The notes under the pieces were generated by a model. That model did not search any database, was not told where the DNA came from, and saw only the letters and a list, made by a program, of their open reading frames with translations. A stretch of 59,277 nt of DNA from an uncultured Dorea sp. (GTDB lineage: Bacteria > Bacillota > Clostridia > Lachnospirales > Lachnospiraceae): the NCBI GenBank assembly GCA_910584575.1, contig CAJUBG010000021.1:1-59277 (forward strand), given 5' to 3'. Position numbers and translations under genes: made by a program. How positions within the stretch are numbered: position 1 is the stretch's first letter; each line of letters begins with the position of its first letter. This document shows positions 1-7,810 of the stretch, piece by piece.

Positions 1-77
1 GTTAAGAAGCGGTCCAGGACTGCGTTGCCAAAAGAGCCTGTGCCGCCGGTGATTAATAATGTCTTTTTGTGAAACAT
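1..77 (-). CDS. Nucleotide-sugar 4,6-dehydratase, N-terminal fragment
   Basis: Only the first 25 codons lie in the window; the gene runs off the left edge. They encode a short lead followed by the Rossmann nucleotide-binding loop TGGTGSFG, with the S-F-G ending typical of UDP-GlcNAc 4,6-dehydratases of the CapE/FnlA/PglF group. Such enzymes make the 4-keto-6-deoxy sugar that aminotransferases use next, which fits the DegT-type aminotransferase and NeuD-type acetyltransferase near the promoter end of the same operon. The gene starts 19 bases downstream of the asparagine-synthase-like gene on the same strand. Exact product (retaining or C5-inverting) cannot be told from this fragment. Confidence 0.72.
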   Translation of the reverse strand, partial: MFHKKTLLITGGTGSFGNAVLDRFL

Positions 78-96
78 AATGCTATTCCTCTCACTG

Positions 97-1155
97 TTAT
101 TCAGGTTCGTTCATGTTTAAAAATCTCTCAAGACAGTATATTTGCCATTTCTGATTACCGGTAAACTGATTCATATCTATATTCTTCTTAAATTCGGATC
201 TTACAGGTCCCTCCCACGTCTTAAAATACTCATCAACCGGCCTTGGCATGGGTATTTTATCCGGAACCGGAATCTCCGGATATTTTTTTGCCATCAACTG
301 ACGGATTAAATATTTGGGTTCTCCATGGCGTACTCTGTAAAGATCCAACTCATCTGCCATTTTCAGTCTGGCATATGGATCATAATATGGCATGCCTGCT
401 ACCTGAAAAGCATTCAGATAAGAACTTGACGATTCTATGGAGAATACCTCGTCCATAAATTTCAAGAAGTCAATCCTGTCTCCATCCATTCGATATCTCT
501 CAAACAAATACTGCATAGACACCGGCTCTGCAAGTACATCCTCCGGATGAGTAAAAATGTACCGATCCATAAATTCGTCAAACGACCAATCCTTTGCAAG
601 AAGTCCGTCCATACCGCCAAAAACCAAGTCGCTGCTCTCTCCAACAAACATCATTTCCACACCGTCTGCCTTTGCCTGCAACGCGGCCTGTAAAATCTGT
701 GGTTCTATGGAATGTACCGGAGCCGCCTTTGCTTTCATCACCGGCTCAAGATGGGTAAGAACCGTATCCCAAGTGATATCTACATAATGGAGATTCAGTC
801 CGTAATATCTCGCATAATATTCTGCCCTTTCCAATTCTTCCTTCTGGAATTCCCCTTTTAGAAAACGAAAAGTATAAGCGTCTGAACCTGTAAGATATGA
901 TGCGACAATGGCAGAATCCATACCTCCGCTAAGAAGAATCCCTTTTTTCTTATCTGCAAACTTATTTATTTGTTTTCTGATTTCCCTATCAATATCGTCT
1001 GCGGTATGTACGAAAACTCTCTGTTCATCCAGAATTGGGACGATGTTATTATGCCCCCCCCCCAAACAAATATCTTCGTAAAAATCAACGTCCTTACGCT
1101 CTATAAAACGAAACGCCATATATGAACTCATACAAAATTTTTTATCAACAGCCAT
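97..1155 (-). CDS. Asparagine-synthase-like ATP-pyrophosphatase, poly-G phase-variable, frame ON
   Basis: 352-residue protein of the asparagine synthetase C-terminal (N-type ATP pyrophosphatase) family. The PP-loop SGGMDS sits near residue 75 and a GESSDLVFGG segment near residue 170. No N-terminal glutaminase domain is present, so it would need free ammonia or a partner; amidation of a sugar carboxylate or another AMP-activated condensation is a reasonable guess. I chose the ATG at 1155 because GGGAGG lies 8 bases upstream; an ATG at 1188 lacks such a site. Codons 34-37 contain a run of ten G (top-strand C at 1064-1073), which keeps the frame open; one base more or less would truncate the protein at about 40 residues. 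The run resembles those in two other genes of the operon. Confidence 0.8.
   Translation of the reverse strand: MAVDKKFCMSSYMAFRFIERKDVDFYEDICLGGGHNNIVPILDEQRVFVHTADDIDREIRKQINKFADKKKGILLSGGMDSAIVASYLTGSDAYTFRFLKGEFQKEELERAEYYARYYGLNLHYVDITWDTVLTHLEPVMKAKAAPVHSIEPQILQAALQAKADGVEMMFVGESSDLVFGGMDGLLAKDWSFDEFMDRYIFTHPEDVLAEPVSMQYLFERYRMDGDRIDFLKFMDEVFSIESSSSYLNAFQVAGMPYYDPYARLKMADELDLYRVRHGEPKYLIRQLMAKKYPEIPVPDKIPMPRPVDEYFKTWEGPVRSEFKKNIDMNQFTGNQKWQIYCLERFLNMNEPE
1064..1073 (-). repeat. Poly-G tract (10 G), gene ON
   Basis: Ten consecutive G on the coding strand within the asparagine-synthase-like gene, encoding TTG followed by three GGG codons. The downstream PP-loop is in frame only with 10 (or 7, 13) G. 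It is one of three such tracts in the operon; no other run of more than about six G or C was seen elsewhere in the window. Confidence 0.9.
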
Positions 1156-1172
1156 CACTGATTCCTCCCTAT

Positions 1173-1598
1173 TCATTCTACTGTCCATCCCCGGACTGCT
1201 TTCAACGCCTCTGTAATTTTTGTTGAGGATACGCCTTTGGTATATGGAAAATAAATAATCTTAATCCCATGGTCAGCGAATTCTTCTTCATACTTCTTCC
1301 ACTTTTCTGTCCCATACCAGTCGTCCCCCACAAAGAGCATGGAAGCCCCCAGTTCCCTGCATACTTTTAGCTTGTCCATATCATACTGAGGTACTGCTGC
1401 ATCCACATATTTACAGCTTCTTACGATTTCAATCCGATCCTCAAAGGGAATCATCGGACGTTTCCCCTTGTATGTGACAAGCTCATCGACGGTAACTCCG
1501 ACAACCAGTTTGTCACACATTCCTTTTGCATTTTTCAGAAGATTCAAATGACCAATATGAAAAAGATCATATACTCCGGTTGTATAACCAATTATCAT
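1173..1598 (-). CDS. Glycerol-3-phosphate cytidylyltransferase-like protein
   Basis: 141 residues, the normal size for the TagD/GCT cytidylyltransferase family. The nucleotide-binding signature TTGVYDLFHIGH, including the HxGH motif, occupies residues 6-17, and the second family motif appears as KGVSSTKI near residue 122. These enzymes couple CTP with an alditol phosphate such as glycerol 3-phosphate to give a CDP-activated donor. Its start overlaps the stop of the upstream licD-type gene by four bases (ATGA), so the two are translationally coupled. The likely role is to supply the CDP-linked group that LicD transfers to the glycan. Substrate identity is an inference. Confidence 0.83.
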   Translation of the reverse strand: MIIGYTTGVYDLFHIGHLNLLKNAKGMCDKLVVGVTVDELVTYKGKRPMIPFEDRIEIVRSCKYVDAAVPQYDMDKLKVCRELGASMLFVGDDWYGTEKWKKYEEEFADHGIKIIYFPYTKGVSSTKITEALKAVRGWTVE

Positions 1599-2428
1599 TG
1601 CCTCTCCCCCTTATATTCACTATATGGCAACTGTGTACTTACAAATACCTGATGATGGTCCTGTCTCTTATCCAAAGGAGGCAATGTCAGATAATCGCCA
1701 AATTGTCTTGATAAATATCCGTCCCAATCCCCCGGACAGGCTATGGAAGTATTTTCAAACTGCTTTTCCTCTCTATTCCTGAAAAATGCAAAGGGAAAAC
1801 ACAGGTTGTCTGATATCTGATTATGCCATGTATATCCGGTAAGCTCAGATTGATACAAAGGATATTTTCTCAGCAGCTTTATCCACTTTTGAGAATAGTA
1901 ATTAAAAGGAATTCCAAACCGGAAAATCCACATGATCATCCACATTAATTTTCTTTTTACATTCTCCATCTCATGAAACGGATACCGCCTTACATAATTC
2001 AAAACTCCCAAACGATAGATTTTTTTGCAAAATTTCTTCTTTTTCTCTTTTTCTATTGGAATTCCGGCAATGGGCATAATATCAACATAAATCCCCTTAT
2101 ATGCATCCGGATAATCTACCTCTGCTTCCTCAATAAACGTAGTATCCCTATCATATATTTTCCAAAAAATATAACGATAATGCCGAACTTTATCGCCATT
2201 ATAGATTCCCAGATGCGAGGGTAAATTCTTTTCCATGCAATCCCAAAATCTATCCCATTCTTCAATGGGAATTGCTATATCCATATCGTCGTCCCACGGA
2301 ATGAACCCCTTATGTCTGACCGCACCGATACAAGTGCCGCCAATAGCATAATAAGGAATATGATTTTTATCGCAAATGTTTTTTATCTGCTCAAATATCG
2401 TCAATATTCTTGATTGAATCTCATTCAT
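1595..2428 (-). CDS. LicD family phosphotransferase
   Basis: 277 residues with the LicD signature: GGTCIGAVRHKGFIPWDDD near residues 30-48, including the acidic WDDD(M)D metal-binding cluster of this nucleotidyltransferase-fold family. LicD proteins transfer phosphocholine, or in related loci phosphoglycerol or phosphoribitol, from a CDP donor to a sugar. The immediate coupling to a CDP-glycerol-type cytidylyltransferase downstream (4-base overlap) favours an alditol phosphate over choline. No choline kinase or transporter is visible in the window. It sits directly after the flippase gene, with a 20-base gap. Confidence 0.83.
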   Translation of the reverse strand: MNEIQSRILTIFEQIKNICDKNHIPYYAIGGTCIGAVRHKGFIPWDDDMDIAIPIEEWDRFWDCMEKNLPSHLGIYNGDKVRHYRYIFWKIYDRDTTFIEEAEVDYPDAYKGIYVDIMPIAGIPIEKEKKKKFCKKIYRLGVLNYVRRYPFHEMENVKRKLMWMIMWIFRFGIPFNYYSQKWIKLLRKYPLYQSELTGYTWHNQISDNLCFPFAFFRNREEKQFENTSIACPGDWDGYLSRQFGDYLTLPPLDKRQDHHQVFVSTQLPYSEYKGERQ

Positions 2429-2448
2429 TTTTCTAATCCTCCAAACGA

Positions 2449-3744
2449 TTACCGGTTCCTTATTATCTTTTTTACCGTATCCACAAATAACATTGGATCA
2501 GCCCCTTTAAGTATTACTTGATTGATTCCTCGTATAGGCGCAAAGATATAACCCGTAATAAAATTTGTTGCGAATTGTGTAATTAATGATGCGATTGCAG
2601 CGCCGTTTACGCCAAAGGGTGGAATCAACAAAGTATTCAGCAGCACATTCGCCAACGCGCCAAACAAATTAATCTTCCATAAATGCTTCTGCTTTCCCTC
2701 TGCCAAAATCCAGATATTTCTGGCGGAACCCAGATATGAAAAAGTGGTATACCATACGACTATCTGCAATGCTGATATTGACTGTATAAATTGCCTGCCG
2801 TAAAGTATACTGACTATAAGGGGTGCAAATAATGTCATAACCACACTCTGTATTAGGGACAAATATATAATTACGGAAAACAGTCTCGCCAGATTTTTCT
2901 TATAGAGTTCCTCCGATTTTTTCTTACTTTCAAAAATGGTAGGCCGCATTGAATCAATAATTGCTCCAAAGACAAACTGTGTCATTCCCGCGCAGGCTAC
3001 GGCCGCCGAATAATATCCTGTGGCCTGATTCCCCATCATGGATTTCAACATAATTCGGTCTGTCTGAGCAAATACTGTAATCAGCAAATCTGACAGAATA
3101 TAATACTTACCTATACCTATCAGTTTTTTTGCCCGCCTTTTAAGAAACCGCAGCTTTTGATTCCCAAATCTGTAATATACGATTAGAAGCCCTGCCGCAA
3201 TCACAAGATAATCCAATGTATTTGCAACTGCAAACCAAAAGATACTCTTTCGATTAATCAATAAAATGATTTTGTACAGAGAAACCACTGTATAGGCAAT
3301 CAGCGCTATCATCGAGCTATACTTTGCCAAAAGCTTTGCCTGAAACCAATAATTAATCATCTCAAAGCTTTGAAAAATCAGCGTAAAGCTATATAAAACA
3401 CATACGATTATGGTATCCCTCTCTCCCGCGTTTGCACAACTGACAAAGGTGATGACGCCTATCACACATACAATCGCAGAAATAAAACTTAAAGTAATCG
3501 ACGTGCCTAAAATTTCCCCCTCCTGATCCTGAGAAGTCACAAATTCCTGTACCAAAACCCCATGGATTCCCAACCGCATAACCGGTATCACAAAGGTGAC
3601 GATTGAATTTGCATAATTCAGCAATCCAAAATTTGAAGGTCCCAGGTATCTTGCCATAATCATAGAAATAATCAAACCAAGTACAGCCTGTACAACCCTG
3701 CACATGATGATCCACGAAGCATTTTTGATTACCCTATTGTTCAT
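2449..3744 (-). CDS. wzx: Wzx-type oligosaccharide flippase
   Basis: 431-residue, strongly hydrophobic protein with about 12 predicted membrane segments, the standard size of MATE/MOP-superfamily polysaccharide exporters. The N-terminus shows the typical NASWI...ARYLGPSNFGLLNYA pattern of RfbX/Wzx proteins, and YYSAA and FGVNGAA segments recur later. It would flip the lipid-linked repeat unit across the membrane before polymerisation by the Wzy-like protein encoded upstream. Its start overlaps the stop of the preceding glycosyltransferase half-gene (ATGA). The gene symbol is by function; sequence conservation in this family is low. Confidence 0.87.
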   Translation of the reverse strand: MNNRVIKNASWIIMCRVVQAVLGLIISMIMARYLGPSNFGLLNYANSIVTFVIPVMRLGIHGVLVQEFVTSQDQEGEILGTSITLSFISAIVCVIGVITFVSCANAGERDTIIVCVLYSFTLIFQSFEMINYWFQAKLLAKYSSMIALIAYTVVSLYKIILLINRKSIFWFAVANTLDYLVIAAGLLIVYYRFGNQKLRFLKRRAKKLIGIGKYYILSDLLITVFAQTDRIMLKSMMGNQATGYYSAAVACAGMTQFVFGAIIDSMRPTIFESKKKSEELYKKNLARLFSVIIYLSLIQSVVMTLFAPLIVSILYGRQFIQSISALQIVVWYTTFSYLGSARNIWILAEGKQKHLWKINLFGALANVLLNTLLIPPFGVNGAAIASLITQFATNFITGYIFAPIRGINQVILKGADPMLFVDTVKKIIRNR

Positions 3745-4259
3745 CCTGTTTCCCTGCCAAGTAAACTGTCATATAAATCTACATATTCCTTAAATTTTGT
3801 ATAGCGGTCAAATTGCCTTGCCCTCTTTATACATGCTTCTTCGCTAAACACACCGCTTTCACATATATGTACAATTCTATCCACAAGCTCGTCATAGTCA
3901 TCTGTTTCGACACAGTAACCGCATCCATTATCTAACATTTCAGCGCTTCCTCCCGTATGGAAAGTGATAACCGGCGTTCCGCAGGCAAGCGACTCTATAT
4001 TAACCGTCGGAAAATTATCCTCTCTTGTAGGGTTTACAAAAACATTGGCGGCAGAATAGAGCCTAGCCAGTTCTTCCTGGTCTGCCGTCCTCGGTATCGT
4101 AATGATACGTTCTGGAATCTTGTACGCAAGATTTTCATCTGCACCAACCAGCACAATCTTATAATCTAATCCCAGACGTTTTTCCAACTCTATAAAAACA
4201 TCAAGCCCTTTTCTTTTTTCCCAATTAAATGAAACTCCTAAAACCAAATACTTACTCAT
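3741..4259 (-). CDS. Second, free-standing C-terminal half of a GT4 glycosyltransferase
   Basis: 172 residues covering only the C-terminal, nucleotide-sugar-binding half of a GT-B glycosyltransferase: GVSFNWEKRKGLDVFIEL at the start, then PTREDNFPTVNIESLACG and TGGSAEML. It is a paralog of the C-terminal half in the gene just upstream and has a complete tail of about 35 residues that the upstream copy lacks. The ATG at 4259 overlaps the upstream stop and is preceded by GAGGTGG only 3 bases away, so reinitiation is possible. Alone it has no acceptor-binding domain and probably no activity unless it pairs with, or recombines into, the upstream gene through the 34-bp repeat at its 5' end. A decayed duplicate is the plain alternative. 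Confidence 0.72.
   Translation of the reverse strand: MSKYLVLGVSFNWEKRKGLDVFIELEKRLGLDYKIVLVGADENLAYKIPERIITIPRTADQEELARLYSAANVFVNPTREDNFPTVNIESLACGTPVITFHTGGSAEMLDNGCGYCVETDDYDELVDRIVHICESGVFSEEACIKRARQFDRYTKFKEYVDLYDSLLGRETG
4207..4240. repeat. 34-bp direct repeat, copy in second GT C-terminal half
   Basis: Perfect 34-base match to 4619-4652, inside the codons for GVSFNWEKRKG of the second C-terminal half. Similarity continues with mismatches on the side toward the rest of the domain. Recombination between the copies would remove 412 bp and fuse the upstream N-terminal half to this C-terminal half in the homologous frame. Confidence 0.88.
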
Positions 4260-4618
4260 GTTCCACCTCATACAGAATTTCCTTGATTGCTGTCTTTAAA
4301 GCCTGAATATCGTCACAGGCAACAACTACGCCGCAGGTGTCATCTATGCACTCTGGCGAGCCTCCCGTACGAAACGTGACCACCGGCGTTCCGCAGGCCA
4401 AAGCCTCTAAATTCACCATTCCGAGAGCTTCTTCTCGTGTCGGGTTTACAAAAATATTTGCAGCAGTATATATCTGAGCCAATTCCCGCTTATCCCTGGT
4501 TCGTTCTATTGTAAGAATATTTTCAGGGAGTGTTTTCCCCGTCTGGGCATCTATGCCAACCAATACGATTTTATATCTGTTGTCTAACATTTTGCTCAGC
4601 TCTATAAATACATCCAGT

Positions 4619-4652
4619 CCTTTTCTTTTTTCCCAATTAAATGAAACTCCTA
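4619..4652. repeat. 34-bp direct repeat, copy in first GT C-terminal half
   Basis: Identical over 34 bases to 4207-4240 and located just downstream, in coding direction, of the poly-G run. It encodes the same GVSFNWEKRKG segment that begins the C-terminal domain. Confidence 0.88.
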
Positions 4653-4664
4653 ATAAGACTTTTA

Positions 4665-4675
4665 CCCCCCCCCCC
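4665..4675 (-). repeat. Poly-G tract (11 G), gene OFF
   Basis: Eleven G on the coding strand at the hinge between the two halves of the glycosyltransferase. Reading ATA then ten G then TAAAAGTC keeps the N- and C-terminal halves in frame; the eleventh G shifts to a stop 13 codons later. Confidence 0.9.
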
Positions 4676-5351
4676 TATGCCGTAAGCGCTTCTAAAATCA
4701 CTGGGCGTAGGTTTAAATACATCCAAGTCTATTCCATTGTAGATGACCTGAACCGGATATTCTTTGAGAAAAGACTCTTTTACCAAACCCGCAAGCCATT
4801 CTGACGGAGTAACAATCGTCAGATTCTCAACGCCGGTAAACGCTGCCTTTTTCATTTTCCAAAGAACATCTGATTTATCTACCCTCACCGAAGGATACTC
4901 TTCCTTTGGATATGGGCAGTCGTGACATCCTGTTTTCCAACGTTTGCATCCACTCATCTGGAAATACGGACAACGCCCTGTGAATGCCCAACAGTCATGG
5001 AGCGTCCAAACCACCTTAATGCGGTTCTTTTTTATGTAATCAAACAGCAGGCCGACATGAATATAGTTATTATGAAGATTATGAAGGTGGATAATATCCG
5101 GTTTGATCTTATCAACTTTTTTCAAAAAGGCTTTCGTTGAAAAATAGGCTTGGAATCCACGCATTCCCGTATATCGTGAATATAATTCATTCAATCTTCT
5201 TACATTATAGCTTTCGATCACGATATCCCTCTCCAAAGCAATCCCGTTGTTCCTATCAGGCGCATAGGCTTGCCAGCAAGTATACCCACTCTGCTCGGCT
5301 GCTTTTGAAATGCCCCGCATAATATTTCCCGTACTGCCAAAATTACCGAGA

Positions 5352-6650
5352 TTAATTGACAGAATTGTTTTCACAAGGAACACCCCCAATATGAATAAAT
5401 TTATTTTCAGCCTCCACAGGAGCATAAGCTCGATCCACACCATAAAAAATCAAAATGTATGGGAAAATAGATGTAAATAGGTTTTCTCCTATATACAACA
5501 TCACAAACATCACAAATATAGATAATTTCATAAACACTTTATTGCTTAGTCTGCCTCCGAACTTGTAAGTCCCCAAGGTAAACGGAATGCCAAAAAAGCA
5601 ACCATGCGCAGCAAATTGGTATAGGAGTGTGTTTGTATTCTGATGCGTCCACCCATATATTGCACTTGACCGATAAGATCTTTGTATAAATTCATCTTCC
5701 ATTATTTCCATACCGATTCCTGCAAAAGGATGATCTCTGATTATTTCCAGATTAATCAGAACTGACGCCAGACGAACCATTGTTGATCCATCTTTCATAT
5801 TAAACAGTTTGCCAAACACAGACGTTCCCAAATTTGTATAGAAGACGATAAAGTATGCAGCTATTGAACCTATTATCAGAGCAATGAATACAACTATATT
5901 TTTTGTTACAGACCGACTATTCTCCCTGCCAAACAGAGCATATGTTGCAATCATCCATCCAAACGCCAGAAATCCGGTAGTAGAAAATGTAAGGAACAGT
6001 GCAATTATATAAATGGCTATTCTCTTCTTGTTCTTTGCATTGTCAAGCATTAACTCCAACAAAATAGCCAGGTTCAAGTACATCTGAAATACTCCGGGTT
6101 CCCAGAAAATCCCACTGGTTCTAATATTCCATGTAGTTAAGGATCTTTCGTCTAACCCGGCAAACCCAATAGAATAATACCGTATTCCTGCTGTGTTGAT
6201 AATTGATGGCAAGGCTCTGACAATAGCCGGTGAAATATAGGCAATCAGTGTAAGGAAAATTGCAGATACCGAGAAAAATGTCATACACTTTAGAAAAGCC
6301 TGTGTATAATCCTCAAGAGGATATGATATACATATAAACATGCTGGTTGTCATACACAAAACTTTAATCAAAATCCGGTTAAAATACTCGTGGTGATAAA
6401 TTGATACTGCCAAAAAAGCTAGAATCATCACAAAATATAGAATCATGATTTTTTTATGCTCCGTATATTTTTTCCCAACCATAGAAAAAAATATACTTAT
6501 AGCACAATAGCCAAGCATGAGGTATCTCGGTATGGCAACCATCAGTTCATTGGAATTGGTTCCAAATAGGTATGTGTCGTTTGAGAAAAACAATAAAACG
6601 AAAACTAATGCTATTATTTTAAATTCCTTTTTATCTATATTTATTGACAT
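5352..6650 (-). CDS. wzy: Wzy-like polysaccharide polymerase / O-antigen ligase family
   Basis: 432 residues with 10-12 predicted membrane helices and a larger loop near residues 165-195 holding the RTSGIFWEPGVF segment typical of Wzy/O-antigen ligase (PF04932-like) proteins. A second family-like stretch, HPFAGIGMEIMEDEF, precedes the last helices. It would polymerise flipped repeat units outside the membrane. It is encoded between glycosyltransferases, overlaps the upstream one by one base at its start and the phase-variable one at its end. The DNA is clearly more AT-rich than the metabolic genes further right, as is common for transferred polysaccharide genes. Confidence 0.82.
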   Translation of the reverse strand: MSINIDKKEFKIIALVFVLLFFSNDTYLFGTNSNELMVAIPRYLMLGYCAISIFFSMVGKKYTEHKKIMILYFVMILAFLAVSIYHHEYFNRILIKVLCMTTSMFICISYPLEDYTQAFLKCMTFFSVSAIFLTLIAYISPAIVRALPSIINTAGIRYYSIGFAGLDERSLTTWNIRTSGIFWEPGVFQMYLNLAILLELMLDNAKNKKRIAIYIIALFLTFSTTGFLAFGWMIATYALFGRENSRSVTKNIVVFIALIIGSIAAYFIVFYTNLGTSVFGKLFNMKDGSTMVRLASVLINLEIIRDHPFAGIGMEIMEDEFIQRSYRSSAIYGWTHQNTNTLLYQFAAHGCFFGIPFTLGTYKFGGRLSNKVFMKLSIFVMFVMLYIGENLFTSIFPYILIFYGVDRAYAPVEAENKFIHIGGVPCENNSVN

Positions 6651-7810
6651 TATTTATCACCCATTAAGACTCTCTTGATTTGCTTTGCATTCCATTCTGG
6701 TGTATTATGTGTAAATGTTCTCCTTACATAATCCAGAGATAACCTCTTTCCATGATTATTTTTCATGAACTCGATTAATTTTTTTGCGTTTTCCTCAAAC
6801 GGATCGCGCTCGTCTATAACAATATACAAACCATATCTTTCAAGATAATGAATCGATGCGTCATTCTCCTGATTTTTTATGTGGATAATAGGCTTTCCTG
6901 TCATGAAATAAGTTAATAGCTTGGATGGAAGCATATCAGAATATTTATTTCCAATGTTTAAAAGAAACTGAGCCTCTTCTATTTTTTCTTCAAGTTCTTC
7001 CTTTGGTATATATCCAAACGACTTAATTCTCTTGTTGTTCGCTGCTCTTTCTTCGATTTCCTTAACGCTGTTCCCTTTCGCATAGAAATGAAGCTGTGCG
7101 TCAATCGATTCTGACACAACATCATATAATTCAAGAAAATACTTAGGCGAACGGTAAACATCATTGAGAAGCCCTGAGTATAGTATGAGCAAAGCTGATG
7201 AATCATGTTCCTGCCCTGACTTTACATCCCTTGATTCTATCAGTGGGAAATCTAAATAGGAAAACTTGTCCGCATATTTCTTGTATTTTTCTTCATCATA
7301 TTTTCTCTTGTTGCACTCCATGTGAAAAATATGATCCGCTATTTCAAACACCTTTTCTTCCGCTATTTTCGACAAAAAGAAAAGATGTTTACCTATACCG
7401 TTATTTGCATCGACCTCATTAGCGATTGGGTCAAGCGCATAAATGTACAGCTTGGCCTTCGGATGTTTCTTTTTTATATAACATGCGGCATATACTGTCT
7501 CAAATGGCTTATGTGGAACAAAAAGGCAATCATAATCCTGAGCATCAAAAATTTCACATAATTCCTTCCTGCACGCTTTCTCAACATCCGGATTGTTTGA
7601 CGGCCAGCATTTTATCCGGCGCAGCATATACAATGGATGACACTTCCAATTTTTCTCCGGTGTCTTTTCAACAATACCATCACACGCAATATCTATTTGA
7701 ATATTCGGATATTTTTTCAGCCATTTGATTATCCTGGTTTCGCAAATAGGATTAGGAACAGTTGAATTGATTCCAAATCCGCTAACAAATAAAACTCTCA
7801 TATTAATCAC
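6650..7810 (-). CDS. Glycosyltransferase (GT-B fold, unassigned specificity)
   Basis: 386 residues. The start region MRVLFVSGFGINST and the C-terminal half with ILYSGLLNDVYRSPKYFLELY, FGYIPKEELEE and LPSKLLTYFMTGKPIIHI are the pattern of GT-B glycosyltransferases, where the last part binds the nucleotide sugar. It lacks the strong EGxPxxxxEA motif of classical GT4 enzymes, so family assignment is less certain. The GTG at 7810 has AGGAAG 8 bases upstream and gives a 4-base overlap with the upstream gene; the ATG at 7801 is an alternative start. AT-rich, in line with its neighbours. Confidence 0.75.
   Translation of the reverse strand: MINMRVLFVSGFGINSTVPNPICETRIIKWLKKYPNIQIDIACDGIVEKTPEKNWKCHPLYMLRRIKCWPSNNPDVEKACRKELCEIFDAQDYDCLFVPHKPFETVYAACYIKKKHPKAKLYIYALDPIANEVDANNGIGKHLFFLSKIAEEKVFEIADHIFHMECNKRKYDEEKYKKYADKFSYLDFPLIESRDVKSGQEHDSSALLILYSGLLNDVYRSPKYFLELYDVVSESIDAQLHFYAKGNSVKEIEERAANNKRIKSFGYIPKEELEEKIEEAQFLLNIGNKYSDMLPSKLLTYFMTGKPIIHIKNQENDASIHYLERYGLYIVIDERDPFEENAKKLIEFMKNNHGKRLSLDYVRRTFTHNTPEWNAKQIKRVLMGDK

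Larger units (their letters stand above)
4252..5374 (-). pseudogene. Glycosyltransferase family 4, poly-G phase-variable, frame OFF
   Basis: A GT4-type glycosyltransferase split by a frameshift at an 11-G run. The first part (from GTG 5374) has the family N-terminus, INLGNFGSTGNIMRG, then HLHNLHNNY and WTLHDCWAFTGRC; it reads into the run and stops at 4637. The second part continues in another frame from the run to 4252, with PTREEALGMVNLEALACG and TGGSPECI. With 10 G the two join into one protein of about 373 residues, slightly short of the usual 400 because the tail is missing. The GTG start lies within the end of the wzy-like gene (GGGGGTG upstream). The state is probably reversible OFF rather than a dead gene; a homopolymer read error is the other explanation. 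Confidence 0.85.
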
